64,000 nucleotides of DNA, from contig NZ_FNQK01000010.1 in NCBI RefSeq assembly GCF_900107625.1, forward strand, positions 1 to 64,000, read 5' to 3'. Made by a program: the position numbers and the translations under genes. This DNA is from Bizionia paragorgiae (GTDB lineage Bacteria; Bacteroidota; Bacteroidia; Flavobacteriales; Flavobacteriaceae). How positions within the stretch are numbered: position 1 is the stretch's first letter; every line of letters starts with the position of its first letter. Shown piece by piece: positions 45,354 to 55,516 of the stretch. Below the pieces are notes generated by a model. That model saw only the letters and a list, made by a program, of their open reading frames with translations, searched no databases and was not told where the DNA came from.

Positions 45354-46448
45354 ATGAAAGCAGGAATTGTAGGATTACCAAACGTAGGAAAATCGACTTT
45401 ATTTAATTGTTTATCTAACGCAAAAGCGCAAAGTGCTAACTTTCCGTTTTGTACGATAGAACCTAATATTGGAGTTGTAAACGTTCCAGATACTAGATTA
45501 GAAAAGCTAGAAAGCTTAGTGAATCCAGAACGTGTTTTACCAGCTACTGTAGAAATTGTAGATATTGCTGGTTTAGTAAAAGGAGCAAGTAAAGGTGAAG
45601 GTTTAGGTAATCAGTTTTTAGCAAATATTAGAGAAACTGATGCTATTTTACATGTATTACGTTGTTTTGATAACGATAATATTGTCCATGTCGATGGTAA
45701 TGTAAACCCTATAAGAGATAAAGAAACTATAGATATCGAATTGCAACTTAAAGATTTAGATACTGTAGATAAAAAATTAGATAAAGTAAAGAGAGCCGCT
45801 AAAACAGGAAATAAAGAAGCGCAAAAGGAAGAAGCTGTTTTATTAAAAATTAAAGCAGGTTTAGAAGCTGGAAAATCTGTTCGTTCTTTAGAATTTTCTG
45901 AGGATGAATTTAATGACTATGTAAAACCTTCTCAATTTATTACCGACAAGCCAGTATTATATGTTTGTAATGTTGATGAAGGATCGGCAGTTTCTGGAAA
46001 CAGCTATGTAGAACAAGTTAAAGAGGCTGTTAAAGACGAAAATGCAGAAGTATTAGTACTTGCTGTAGGAACAGAAGCAGATATTAATGAGTTGGACGAT
46101 TATGAGGAGCGCCAGATGTTCTTGTCGGACATAGGATTAGATGAAGCGGGATCGGCAAAATTAATTCGTTCGGCTTACAAGTTATTAAACCTACAAACCT
46201 ACTTTACGGCGGGTGTTAAAGAGGTAAGAGCTTGGACTATACCAGTAGGCGCAACAGCACCTCAAGCTGCAGGAGTTATCCATACCGATTTTGAAAAAGG
46301 ATTTATTAGAGCTGAAGTGATAGGTTACGACGATTACGCTACCTATGGTAGTGAAGCAAAAGCAAAAGAGGCAGGGAAAATGAGAGTAGAAGGGAAGCAA
46401 TATATTGTTAAAGATGGCGATGTAATGCACTTCTTATTTAATGTTTAA
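45354..46448 (+). CDS. ychF: Redox-regulated ATPase YchF
   Basis: A 364-residue Obg-family P-loop protein. Walker [13 protein letters not shown], switch region [33 protein letters not shown] and the altered base-recognition motif NVDE in [10 protein letters not shown], which favours ATP over GTP. The C-terminal TGS-like domain ends [14 protein letters not shown]. It binds ribosomes and has roles in stress response; cytoplasmic. The next gene follows after nine bases. Confidence 0.96.
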   Translation: MKAGIVGLPNVGKSTLFNCLSNAKAQSANFPFCTIEPNIGVVNVPDTRLEKLESLVNPERVLPATVEIVDIAGLVKGASKGEGLGNQFLANIRETDAILHVLRCFDNDNIVHVDGNVNPIRDKETIDIELQLKDLDTVDKKLDKVKRAAKTGNKEAQKEEAVLLKIKAGLEAGKSVRSLEFSEDEFNDYVKPSQFITDKPVLYVCNVDEGSAVSGNSYVEQVKEAVKDENAEVLVLAVGTEADINELDDYEERQMFLSDIGLDEAGSAKLIRSAYKLLNLQTYFTAGVKEVRAWTIPVGATAPQAAGVIHTDFEKGFIRAEVIGYDDYATYGSEAKAKEAGKMRVEGKQYIVKDGDVMHFLFNV

Positions 46449-46457
46449 CTTGTGTAA

Positions 46458-47870
46458 ATGATAAAATATATAAATAAAATAAACGATAAACAGATTTTAT
46501 TTTTTTTAGTGTGTGTGTTAATAGTTGAGTTTTTACTATTAAAACACACACCTTTTTTTTGGGATGGTATCAGTAAGTCTAGGCGTGCTAGCTGGATTTA
46601 CGCTAATGGACTTACGGAATTCATTTTACCTACAGATAATAATTCTGGTCATCCACCCTTATGGATTACATTATTGGCTGTTTTCTGGACTATTTTTCAG
46701 AAAGCTCTTTGGTCTTCAAGATTACTTTTGCTGCTCGTTAATATTGGTGTCGTATGGCAAATTGTGTTGCTGGGTAAAAACAATTTTGTAAAAGGTGTTT
46801 CTGCATTTGCAGTATTGTTAGTATGTCTAGAACCCACATTTGTAGCGCAAACAACCAATTTAAACAACGACATGCTACTGTTGTTTTTTACGTTACTGAG
46901 TTTAAATGCGCTGATTAAATCAAATTCATTATGGTTTGCATTAGCACTAACTGGGTTACTATTCACCAACCTTAGAGGAATTTATATTGTTGTAGCTATA
47001 GCGATAATTCATATCATATACACACGACTCAAATTAATTAAACACACGAAATCCATCTATTTAGCATATTTGGTCGCGTTATTAAGTTTTGCTGTGTTTT
47101 GCTATTTTCAATATGAAAAATTGGGCTGGTTTATAATTAGTCAGAATAAAAATTATAATTTGCATAGGCAACCTGTTGGGTTAAATCAAATACTTATAAA
47201 TGGTATTGTTTATGTAAAAAGCTTTCTAGAATACGGGAGATTTATAATTGCGATATTTCTATTGCCGTTATTGGTGAAATACATAAAAGATAAATCGAAT
47301 AGAAGTGTTGGGATAGATAGAATTGCAATCGCCTTATTTGTATTTGCTTTAATATTTTTTATAGGTACGGTACCATTTTCTAATCCGTTTTCAGATCGGT
47401 ATTTCATGGTCTGTTACTTGTTAGCAGTTATCTTGCTGGTAAACTTGTTGGCGCATTATAATGTTGCTAAAAAACCAATCCTATATACTGCGGTTGTTTT
47501 GATGTTTGTTTCAGGGCATTTTTGGATTTATCCTGCAACATTGTCACAATCTTGGGATAGTTCATTAGCTTATTTAAACAGTTTTAAGGTTGAAGAAGAA
47601 ATGGAGCGTTACATAGATTCCGTAGGCATTAAGCCTTCAGATATAGGTACGAGAATTAGGTTTAATGAGCGAGGAAATTCAGAATTTAAAGTATTATCTG
47701 AGGCTGAACATTATGCTAAATTTAATATTGAAACAAATAAATTTATATTGCTTTCAAATATTGAAAATGTGACCAAAGACGAGGAATTAAATTATATTAT
47801 GACTAATTGGACTTTGATTAAAAGTTGTTCTCAACTAGGAGTATTTATGTCATTATATAAAAGAGAATAA
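46458..47870 (+). CDS. GT39/ArnT-like membrane glycosyltransferase-like protein
   Basis: A 470-residue protein with about ten hydrophobic segments. The N-terminal loop has the acidic FFWDGISKSRRA and the HPPLW motif (NNSGHPPLWITLLAVFW), and NLNNDMLLLFFTLLSLNAL follows, as in ArnT/PMT-type glycosyltransferases that use polyprenyl-phosphate sugars. The last ~80 residues are soluble. Substrate unknown. Start is nine bases after ychF, so read-through from that gene is likely. The 282-base gap after it (47871-48152) shows no gene or strong hairpin. Confidence 0.78.
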   Translation: MIKYINKINDKQILFFLVCVLIVEFLLLKHTPFFWDGISKSRRASWIYANGLTEFILPTDNNSGHPPLWITLLAVFWTIFQKALWSSRLLLLLVNIGVVWQIVLLGKNNFVKGVSAFAVLLVCLEPTFVAQTTNLNNDMLLLFFTLLSLNALIKSNSLWFALALTGLLFTNLRGIYIVVAIAIIHIIYTRLKLIKHTKSIYLAYLVALLSFAVFCYFQYEKLGWFIISQNKNYNLHRQPVGLNQILINGIVYVKSFLEYGRFIIAIFLLPLLVKYIKDKSNRSVGIDRIAIALFVFALIFFIGTVPFSNPFSDRYFMVCYLLAVILLVNLLAHYNVAKKPILYTAVVLMFVSGHFWIYPATLSQSWDSSLAYLNSFKVEEEMERYIDSVGIKPSDIGTRIRFNERGNSEFKVLSEAEHYAKFNIETNKFILLSNIENVTKDEELNYIMTNWTLIKSCSQLGVFMSLYKRE

Positions 47871-48152
47871 ATTTCAGAAAGATCTAACTTAAGACTTGAG
47901 AATTGTGGAGAAGTAGGCTAAAGTGCTACAATGAAATACTCTGTTTTTTTTAATATAAGTTTATCGTTAACAAAAACTAAAGAAAATAGTGATTAAAATG
48001 AGTAATCATCTTATATTAGAGAGTGCATTTTATAAACACTAATGCTATTAATATTTTAATGCATTATTGTTAATTAATTTAGCTAATCCTTATTTCATTT
48101 TTTCAATGGTTATAGTATATTAGCAGTCGATCTAAACTTTCTCTTAAACACT

Positions 48153-50003
48153 ATGTCTGAACAAACTAAATATACCGAAGATAATATACGCTCATTAGAT
48201 TGGAAGGAGCATATTCGTATGCGTCCTGGGATGTATATTGGTAAATTAGGGGATGGATCATCTCCAGACGATGGTATTTATATTTTACTTAAAGAAGTGC
48301 TTGATAACTCTATCGATGAGTTTGTTATGGGGGCTGGTAAAACCATAGAAATTTCTGTACAAGGTAGTAAAGTTATTGTCCGAGATTATGGACGTGGAAT
48401 TCCTTTAGGAAAAGTGGTTGATGTCGTTTCAAAAATGAATACCGGTGGAAAATACGATTCTAAAGCCTTTAAGAAATCAGTAGGTTTAAATGGAGTCGGT
48501 ACCAAAGCAGTTAATGCCTTGTCGTCTTATTTTAGAGTCGAGTCGTCTCGTGATGGTAAAAGTGCATCGGCGGATTTCGAACAAGGAAACCTAGTTAATG
48601 AAGAGTTTCTTGAAGAAACAACACGCCGCAAAGGAACTAAAGTATCCTTTATTCCCGATGAAGTTATTTTTAAAAATTACAAATACCGCAGCGAGTATGT
48701 TGTAAAAATGCTGAAGAACTATGTGTACCTAAATCCAGGGCTAACCATAGTTTTTAATGGAGAGAAGTACTTTAGTGAAAATGGTTTAAAAGATCTTTTA
48801 GCCGAAAACATAAACGAAAGCGATTTACTCTATCCAATTATACACCTTCGTGGTGATGATATCGAAGTGGCGCTTACACATAGTAAAACGCAATACAGCG
48901 AGCAATATCACTCTTTTGTTAACGGACAGAATACCACGCAGGGAGGGACGCATTTATCGGCTTTTAGAGAAGCCTTAGTTAAAACCATTCGCGAGTTTTA
49001 CGGTAAAAATTTTGACGCTTCAGATATTAGAAAATCTGTAGTTTCGGCAATAGCCATTAAGGTTATGGAGCCGGTTTTTGAGAGTCAGACAAAAACAAAA
49101 TTAGGATCTACAGATATGGGTGGCGAATTGCCAACGGTAAGAACCTATGTGAATGACTTCTTAAAAACCTATTTAGATAATTATCTCCATAAAAATCCGG
49201 AAACTGCCGATAAGATACAACGCAAAATATTACAAGCCGAACGCGAACGTAAGGAACTTTCTGGTATTCGTAAATTAGCAAAAGATCGTGCAAAAAAAGC
49301 AAGCTTACACAATAAGAAACTTCGCGATTGTCGTGTGCATTTTGGTGACACTAAAAATGCTAGATACTTAGAGTCCACTTTATTTATTACCGAGGGGGAT
49401 TCGGCATCTGGTAGTATTACTAAATCTAGAGATGTAAATACACAGGCGGTTTTTAGTTTAAAGGGGAAGCCTTTAAACAGCTACGGACTGACTAAGAAAA
49501 TTGTTTACGAAAATGAAGAGTTTAACTTGCTGCAAGCAGCACTAAACATTGAAGAGTCTTTAGAAGATTTGCGTTATAATAACGTTGTCATCGCTACCGA
49601 TGCCGATGTTGATGGTATGCACATTCGATTATTACTAATCACCTTTTTTCTTCAGTTTTTTCCAGAAGTTATAAAAGAAGGCCATTTATATATTTTACAA
49701 ACGCCTTTATTTCGTGTAAGAAATAAAAAGGAAACCATTTACTGTTATTCGGATGAAGAGCGTGTAGATGCGATAGAAAAACTAAAGCCTAAACCTGAAA
49801 TCACCCGATTTAAAGGTCTTGGTGAAATTTCACCCGATGAATTTGTCCATTTTATTGGCGAAAACATACGATTAGATCCCGTAATGTTAGACGATAATAT
49901 GAATATCGAGGACTTATTGTCATTCTATATGGGTAAAAACACACCAGACAGACAAGAGTTTATTATCGATAATTTAAAAGTAGAGTTAGACGTTATTGAA
50001 TAA
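48153..50003 (+). CDS. parE: DNA topoisomerase IV subunit B
   Basis: A 616-residue type IIA topoisomerase ATPase subunit. GHKL ATPase motifs: [22 protein letters not shown] and [17 protein letters not shown]; transducer Lys in [22 protein letters not shown] motifs [13 protein letters not shown] and [12 protein letters not shown]. It lacks the long GyrB insertion and pairs with the ParC-like gene downstream, so it should decatenate daughter chromosomes. Separated from parC by 194 bases in which I see no gene. Confidence 0.93.
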   Translation: MSEQTKYTEDNIRSLDWKEHIRMRPGMYIGKLGDGSSPDDGIYILLKEVLDNSIDEFVMGAGKTIEISVQGSKVIVRDYGRGIPLGKVVDVVSKMNTGGKYDSKAFKKSVGLNGVGTKAVNALSSYFRVESSRDGKSASADFEQGNLVNEEFLEETTRRKGTKVSFIPDEVIFKNYKYRSEYVVKMLKNYVYLNPGLTIVFNGEKYFSENGLKDLLAENINESDLLYPIIHLRGDDIEVALTHSKTQYSEQYHSFVNGQNTTQGGTHLSAFREALVKTIREFYGKNFDASDIRKSVVSAIAIKVMEPVFESQTKTKLGSTDMGGELPTVRTYVNDFLKTYLDNYLHKNPETADKIQRKILQAERERKELSGIRKLAKDRAKKASLHNKKLRDCRVHFGDTKNARYLESTLFITEGDSASGSITKSRDVNTQAVFSLKGKPLNSYGLTKKIVYENEEFNLLQAALNIEESLEDLRYNNVVIATDADVDGMHIRLLLITFFLQFFPEVIKEGHLYILQTPLFRVRNKKETIYCYSDEERVDAIEKLKPKPEITRFKGLGEISPDEFVHFIGENIRLDPVMLDDNMNIEDLLSFYMGKNTPDRQEFIIDNLKVELDVIE

Positions 50004-50197
50004 CGTTTGCGTATAAAATAGTAAATTACCTCCAGCTAATGGGTAATGCAATTAAACAGAATATAAGAATGAATAGTGTTTAGTTGAAAAAGCATAAGCA
50101 GATTCATTAAAAAAACAGAATATAGAACTAGAGTTTAAATGAAAAATCATTTAAAACAAAACCAATAAAATTCCTCACCTACGAAGGGATACGTAAT

Positions 50198-52879
50198 ATG
50201 GCAGAAGATAACGACGACCTAATTAACGACAACTTAGAAGATTTAAACAACCAGGAGCCTCAAGAAACCATTACCCGAATTACGGGAATGTATAAAGAAT
50301 GGTTTTTAGATTATGCTTCGTACGTCATTTTAGAACGTGCAGTACCCGCAATTGAAGACGGTTTTAAACCGGTTCAACGTCGTATTATGCACTCGATGAA
50401 AGACCTTGATGACGGCCGTTATAATAAAGTGGCTAATATTGTGGGGCATACCATGCAGTATCACCCACATGGGGATGCTAGTATTGCTGATGCCATGGTG
50501 CAAATCGGACAAAAAGATTTGCTAATAGACACGCAAGGAAACTGGGGTAATATTCTAACCGGTGACCGGGCAGCAGCTTCTCGTTATATTGAAGCACGAA
50601 TTTCTAAATTTGGTTTAGACGTCGTTTTTAACCCTAAAATCACCCAATGGCAAGCAAGTTATGATGGGCGTCGTAAAGAGCCTATTAATCTACCAGTGAT
50701 GTTCCCGCTACTTTTAGCACAGGGAGGAGAGGGAATCGCTGTGGGACTATCGACAAAAATTCTACCTCATAATTTTATAGAGCTAATCGATGCTTCCGTA
50801 AAACACTTACAAGGCAAACGATTTACGCTTCTTCCAGATTTTCCGACTGCCGGAATTGCTGATTGCTCCGATTATAACGACGGACTTCGAGGAGGTAAAG
50901 TACGTGTGAGAGCAAAAATCTCTCAATTGGACAAAACCACCTTGGTGATTTCTGAAATTCCTTTCGGAACGACGACCTCGTCTTTAATCGATTCGATATT
51001 AAAAGCGAATGATAAAGGGAAAATAAAAATTAAAAAAATTGAGGATAATACAGCTGCCGAAGTAGAGATTTTAATCCACCTACCTTCAGGATTATCTCCA
51101 GATAAAACTATCGATGCGTTATACGCCTTTACAAGTTGTGAGACCTCAATTTCACCATTAGGCTGTGTTATTGAAGATAACAAGCCTCTTTTTGTTGGTG
51201 TCACCGAAATGTTACGCCGAAGTACCGATAATACGGTCGACCTTCTAAAACAAGAGTTAGAAATTAAGCTCGGTGAGTTTGAAGAACAATGGCATTTTGC
51301 GAGCTTAGAACGTATTTTTATCGAAAATAGAATCTACCGCGATATTGAAGAAGAAGAAACTTGGGATGGGGTAATTTCTGCTATTGACAACGGACTAAAG
51401 CCACACATAGAACATCTTAAGCGCGCTATTACCGTTGATGATATTACGCGTTTAACAGAAATTCGTATTAAGAGAATTTCAAAATTTGACATCGATAAAG
51501 CACAACAAAAAATTGATGCACTAGAAGAACAAATAGCTGAAATAAAGCATCATTTAGCGCACTTAATAGATTATGCTATCGCGTACTTTACAAGACTTAA
51601 AAAAGAGTATGGTGAAGGGCGAGAGCGTAAAACAGAATTGAGAACATTTGAAGATGTCGATGCAACAAAAGTTGTTATTAGAAACACTAAACTGTACGTA
51701 AATAAGGAAGAAGGGTTTATAGGAACCTCCTTAAAACGTGATGAGTATGTTTGTGACTGTAGTGATATTGACGATATTATTGCATTTACTGCAGACGGGA
51801 AGATGATGGTTTCTAAAGTAGATTCAAAAACCTTTGTTGGTAAAGGTATTATACATGTTGCTGTTTTTAAGAAAAAAGACAAACGTACCATTTATAATAT
51901 GGTGTATAAAGATGGAAGTAAAGGTCCGTCGTACATTAAACGTTTTGCCGTAACGTCTATTACTCGTGACAAAGAGTACGATTTAACAAACGGGACTAAA
52001 AACTCGAAAGTTCTTTATTTTTCTGCGAACCCTAATGGTGAAGCAGAAGTAGTGACGGTATTTTTACGCCAGGTAGGAAGTGTTAAAAAATTAAAATGGG
52101 ATATCGATTTTGCAGATATCTTAATTAAAGGAAGAGCTTCTAAAGGTAACCTAGTGAGTAAACACCCTGTAAAGAAAATTGAATTAAAAGAAAAAGGAGT
52201 CTCTACATTAAAGCCAAGAAAAATATGGTACGACGATACTGTTCAGCGTTTAAATGTTGATGAACGCGGCGAATTGGTTGGTGAATTTAGAGGAGAAGAC
52301 CGCATCTTAATTATTACTCAAAAAGGGATTGCAAAAACCATAATACCAGAAGTTACAACACATTTTGATAACGATATGGTTATTATGGAAAAATGGATTC
52401 CTAAAAAACCAATTTCTGCAATTTATTATGATGGTGAAAAGGAAATCTATTACGTAAAACGTTTCCTTATAGAAAATGAAAATAAAGAAGAACAGTTTAT
52501 TTCTAATCACCCAAATTCCTTTTTAGAAATCGTGTCTACCGATTGGAAACCGATGGCAGAGATCGAATTTAAGAAAGAACGCGGTAAAGATCGTAAAGAA
52601 AACGAACCAGTTAACTTAGAGGAATTTATTGCTGTAAAAGGGATTACAGCGCAAGGTAATCAGCTTACTAAAGAAAAGGTTAATACTATTAACTTGTTGG
52701 ATCCGATACCTTATGAAGCTCCTGAAGAAACGCCTGCGGCAGAATTGGAAGTTATTGAAGAAGAAGATGTCTCATCCTCTAAACCAACAGCTTCTAAAGA
52801 AAATAAAGACACGAAATCGGACACTGATAGTGATGATGACATTAAATTAGATGAAAATGGTCAGCCCATATTATTTTAA
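50198..52879 (+). CDS. parC: DNA topoisomerase IV subunit A
   Basis: An 893-residue cleavage subunit. ERAVPAIEDGFKPVQRRIMH, YHPHGDASIADAMVQIGQ and TGDRAAASRYIEARISKFG, where the Tyr is the catalytic residue that forms the covalent bond with DNA. A coiled coil (FDIDKAQQKIDALEEQIAEI) and a six-bladed C-terminal region follow; the last ~60 residues are acidic and disordered (EVIEEEDVSSSKPTASKE), a form common in Bacteroidota. There is no canonical GyrA box seen, which with the ParE partner favours topoisomerase IV over gyrase. Confidence 0.93.
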   Translation: MAEDNDDLINDNLEDLNNQEPQETITRITGMYKEWFLDYASYVILERAVPAIEDGFKPVQRRIMHSMKDLDDGRYNKVANIVGHTMQYHPHGDASIADAMVQIGQKDLLIDTQGNWGNILTGDRAAASRYIEARISKFGLDVVFNPKITQWQASYDGRRKEPINLPVMFPLLLAQGGEGIAVGLSTKILPHNFIELIDASVKHLQGKRFTLLPDFPTAGIADCSDYNDGLRGGKVRVRAKISQLDKTTLVISEIPFGTTTSSLIDSILKANDKGKIKIKKIEDNTAAEVEILIHLPSGLSPDKTIDALYAFTSCETSISPLGCVIEDNKPLFVGVTEMLRRSTDNTVDLLKQELEIKLGEFEEQWHFASLERIFIENRIYRDIEEEETWDGVISAIDNGLKPHIEHLKRAITVDDITRLTEIRIKRISKFDIDKAQQKIDALEEQIAEIKHHLAHLIDYAIAYFTRLKKEYGEGRERKTELRTFEDVDATKVVIRNTKLYVNKEEGFIGTSLKRDEYVCDCSDIDDIIAFTADGKMMVSKVDSKTFVGKGIIHVAVFKKKDKRTIYNMVYKDGSKGPSYIKRFAVTSITRDKEYDLTNGTKNSKVLYFSANPNGEAEVVTVFLRQVGSVKKLKWDIDFADILIKGRASKGNLVSKHPVKKIELKEKGVSTLKPRKIWYDDTVQRLNVDERGELVGEFRGEDRILIITQKGIAKTIIPEVTTHFDNDMVIMEKWIPKKPISAIYYDGEKEIYYVKRFLIENENKEEQFISNHPNSFLEIVSTDWKPMAEIEFKKERGKDRKENEPVNLEEFIAVKGITAQGNQLTKEKVNTINLLDPIPYEAPEETPAAELEVIEEEDVSSSKPTASKENKDTKSDTDSDDDIKLDENGQPILF

Positions 52880-52908
52880 TATGTTAGAGTGTTTTAAATG
52901 CCTATAAT

Positions 52909-52942
52909 AAAAAAGCCCATCTTTATAAAGATGGGCTTTTTT
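52909..52942. terminator. Bidirectional terminator
   Basis: Perfect inverted repeat with arms AAAAAAGCCCATCTTTA and TAAAGATGGGCTTTTTT, after parC. Confidence 0.88.
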
Positions 52943-53054
52943 AATACGCTATATAATCTGATGTTTTGGTCTAGCTATGAACTTTAAAATTCAATGTATA
53001 AATAGACTGTAATTAAAGTTAAGCGTATTATAAACAGTAATACACCAATGTTGA

Positions 53055-53426
53055 TTAATCTACTTTAAAGGCTTCTCCTTTTTGTTTTGCCACTTCTCCT
53101 ACATAAGAGTATTCAAAGGTATAAGAATCTGCTGTCGTTGTTATTATTTTAATATGAATGTCTTTACGCTCGGCCATACTTTTAGGATTAATAGTTCTAA
53201 AAATAACCTCACAATCATTTACCCATCGTACTTCAGAAGAATCTACTCGTGTGCCGTAGGTTTCAATTTGCAAATCATCAGTTCGAGTAATGTGCCCCAC
53301 ATGCTCCTTGCCATCAACTAAGTAATTAAATTTAAAATTCCCCGTCTTAAAATCCGTACAATTACGTTCAGGTTGGTTACAGCTTAAAATAAGAAATAGG
53401 GTAAAGAATAAAGCAATAGATTTCAT
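53055..53426 (-). CDS. Small lipoprotein of unknown function
   Basis: A 123-residue lipoprotein (signal MKSIALFFTLFLILSC, Cys16). The mature part is beta-rich, with NFKFNYLVDGKEHVGHITRT, SSEVRWVNDCEVIFRTIN and SYTFEYSYVGEVAKQKGEAF. Relatives beside parC in flavobacterial genomes are sometimes named DNA topoisomerase IV by transfer from the neighbour; nothing in the sequence supports that. It converges on parC across a terminator and stands alone. Confidence 0.8.
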   Translation of the reverse strand: MKSIALFFTLFLILSCNQPERNCTDFKTGNFKFNYLVDGKEHVGHITRTDDLQIETYGTRVDSSEVRWVNDCEVIFRTINPKSMAERKDIHIKIITTTADSYTFEYSYVGEVAKQKGEAFKVD

Positions 53427-53568
53427 AAAATTAAATTTTTTGTAAAGCTACAAAATGATACAATCATTTGCACACATATAGCTTTTATAAGCTAAAAATT
53501 AACGCTTATCACAGAATAATAACACCCTTCTAAGAATCGCGTATTTCATTTTATTTAAGGTATGAGTC

Positions 53569-53997
53569 CTAATTCTCAAAATTTGAAAAACTACCGTCTT
53601 TATAAAAAATCACAATCCGATCAATTTCTTTTTTCGAATTAGAATAATTTGTCGAAGTAGGGCGTTCATTTTGAATTTCTGGGTGCTGCGGATTTTTATC
53701 TGAGATAGGTGTTGAAAATAAATTCTCAGGTGCTGCTTCTTGAAATCCGTTTTGAACTTCATTTTTTGATTGCGCAGGAAAATGTCCTTTGCCATTCATC
53801 AACCAATACAATTCTACTTCGGGGAAGTGGGAGAGTATTTTAAGAACAAATTCTAAACTAGGCTTATTTCTCCCAGAAAGAATATGCGAAATGGTAGAAC
53901 GCTGAACACCTATTTTTTCGGCAAAGGAAGAGGCACTCTCACTATAAAAATCAATCACCTTTTGAAGGCGTTTTCCAAAATCAGCATTGTTTATCAT
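53569..53997 (-). CDS. XRE-family transcriptional regulator
   Basis: About 142 residues from the ATG at 53997 (MINNADFGKRLQKVIDF). The frame is open to 54231, but those 78 residues are hydrophobic low-complexity sequence lying over the promoter region. Residues ~8-75 form an XRE helix-turn-helix (SSFAEKIGVQRSTISHILSG, RNKPSLEFVLKILSHFPEVE, LYWLMNGKGHFP). A disordered linker and a short conserved-looking tail (EIDRIVIFYKDGSFSNFEN) follow. Its promoter -7 box (54037-54030) is inside one of three copies of a 15-base element shared with the divergent M14 gene, which suggests self-regulation. Confidence 0.87.
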   Translation of the reverse strand: MINNADFGKRLQKVIDFYSESASSFAEKIGVQRSTISHILSGRNKPSLEFVLKILSHFPEVELYWLMNGKGHFPAQSKNEVQNGFQEAAPENLFSTPISDKNPQHPEIQNERPTSTNYSNSKKEIDRIVIFYKDGSFSNFEN

Positions 53998-53999
53998 TG

Positions 54000-54285
54000 T
54001 AAACACGTGTTTAATACTATTATACGTTACAAATGTAAACTTATTATTTAGAAGTAGCAATATTATGTGTGTATTTATTAATTTTAACCTATAAAACACT
54101 TTAAATAACAATATATAACTAACTGAAAACAAGAAGTTTAATAAGATTAGTTTAAAGCTATTGAATTTTTCTAAATACACTGGGGTTAAACGCTTTTTAA
54201 GCAGTAACAATTGTATACAATTAACACTCAAACTCTCTTTTCCTTTGTTTACAGATGTAACAAAACAATTGTTTACCTTTGTAAC
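54000..54285. promoter_or_regulatory. Divergent XRE/M14 regulatory region with three shared operators
   Basis: The 303-base gap 53998-54300 holds three copies of GTTTAC-N3-TGTAAC: minus strand 54040-54026 (N3 ATT), plus strand 54247-54261 (AGA) and 54271-54285 (CTT). The first and third contain the -7 boxes TACATTTG (XRE gene) and TACCTTTG (54274-54281, M14 gene). In addition there are perfect palindromes TAAACACGTGTTTA (54000-54013), AAACAATTGTTT (54263-54274) and AATTGTATACAATT (54209-54222); the first two share AAACA-NN-TGTTT. The pattern is that of a repressor binding over both promoters; the adjacent XRE protein is the obvious candidate. Confidence 0.6.
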
Positions 54286-54300
54286 ACTTAAAATTTACAG

Positions 54301-55452
54301 ATGGAAATAGATTGTATTAAATCACTCTTTTTTAAACACAAAGAGAAAGTCCTTTTTGGACGTTATATAAACAACAAGCATATTGAGCCCTTATTAAAAA
54401 GACTGTCGGAGAAATTTAAAGTTTCTGTGATTGGTCGTTCTGTAAACACTCAAAATATTTATTCTATTACTGTCGGACAAGGTCCCGTTAAGATTCTTAT
54501 GTGGTCTCAAATGCACGGAAACGAATCGACAACCACGAAAGCTCTTTTTGATTTAATCAACCTTTTGGAATCCGATTCAGAGGAATCTCGTCGTCTTTTA
54601 AACCACTTTACAATGGTTATTATCCCTATTTTAAATCCAGATGGCGCTGAAGTATATACGCGTTTAAATGCTAATTTAGTAGACTTGAATCGGGATGCCC
54701 AGCAACAGTCTCAGCCCGAAAGCCGAGCTTTGAGGTTGTGTTTTAATGAATTTAAGCCTGATTTTTGTTTTAATCTGCACGGACAACGAACTATTTTTAG
54801 CGCTGGTCCTTATAATAAGGTGGCTACACTTTCATTTTTATCACCCGCTCAAGATGAGGAGCGCTCTATAACGGCGACAAGAGCTAAAGCTATGGCTGTT
54901 ATTGGTAAAATGGCGGAATCATTACAAAGCGAGTTAGATGGTCAGATTGGGGTGTATGACGACTCATTTAATATAAACTGTGTAGGGGATACTTTTCAAT
55001 CGCTAAATGTCCCTACTATTTTATTTGAAGCTGGACACTACCATAATGATTACGAGAGAGAGGAGGTGAGGCGATTTGTATTTCAATCCTATCTCCTGGC
55101 TTTAAACGCTATAATAACTCCTGAGGACACAGATAAAGCTGTTGAATCCTATCTTAAAATACCCCAAAATGAAAAACGTTTTTTTGATGTCCTTATAAAA
55201 AACGTCTTAATAGAGGACGACATTAAAGATATTGCGATTCAATTTGAGGAGCAATTAGTAGATGGTGCCGTTACTTTTGTGCCAAAAATTGTAAAAATTG
55301 AAAAGACTATAACCGAATATGGTCATAGAACAATAATGGGCGATAATAAGTCTGTCGTTTCCACTAACTATAGCTCTTTACAGGTTGGTGATATAGTAAA
55401 TTCTTTAATTATAAACAATGAATTATTGGCATTAAAATTAGGTAATAATTAA
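54301..55452 (+). CDS. M14 family zinc carboxypeptidase-like protein
   Basis: A 383-residue metallopeptidase of the M14 family. Zinc ligands are His and Glu in WSQMHGNESTTTKAL (HxxE) and the later His in FCFNLHGQRTIF; the catalytic Glu is in TILFEAGHYHNDYE; IPILNPDGAEVYTRLNANLV and DLNRDAQ are substrate-site motifs. No signal peptide, so cytoplasmic, which suggests processing of internal peptides or a peptidoglycan-type fragment. A C-terminal extension of about 100 residues (after ~280) is not part of the catalytic domain. It faces the XRE gene and is followed 64 bases later by an Lrp-type regulator. Confidence 0.88.
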   Translation: MEIDCIKSLFFKHKEKVLFGRYINNKHIEPLLKRLSEKFKVSVIGRSVNTQNIYSITVGQGPVKILMWSQMHGNESTTTKALFDLINLLESDSEESRRLLNHFTMVIIPILNPDGAEVYTRLNANLVDLNRDAQQQSQPESRALRLCFNEFKPDFCFNLHGQRTIFSAGPYNKVATLSFLSPAQDEERSITATRAKAMAVIGKMAESLQSELDGQIGVYDDSFNINCVGDTFQSLNVPTILFEAGHYHNDYEREEVRRFVFQSYLLALNAIITPEDTDKAVESYLKIPQNEKRFFDVLIKNVLIEDDIKDIAIQFEEQLVDGAVTFVPKIVKIEKTITEYGHRTIMGDNKSVVSTNYSSLQVGDIVNSLIINNELLALKLGNN

Positions 55453-55484
55453 CTTTTATACTCTAATCTTTCATAAGATTATAC

Positions 55485-55492
55485 TATTTTTG
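55485..55492 (+). promoter_or_regulatory. -7 promoter box of the Lrp-type gene
   Basis: TATTTTTG matches TAnnTTTG and lies 24 bases before the ATG at 55517, so the regulator has its own promoter. Confidence 0.45.
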
Positions 55493-55516
55493 CATTATAT
55501 TTAATAATTAATAGAA

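Noticed and set aside
50923-51891. Minus-strand open frames inside parC
   Set aside because: Low-complexity antisense translations of conserved topoisomerase sequence.
53998-54231. N-terminal extension of the XRE regulator frame
   Set aside because: The added 78 residues are AT-driven hydrophobic sequence covering the -7 box and operators; family members begin at the MINN Met.
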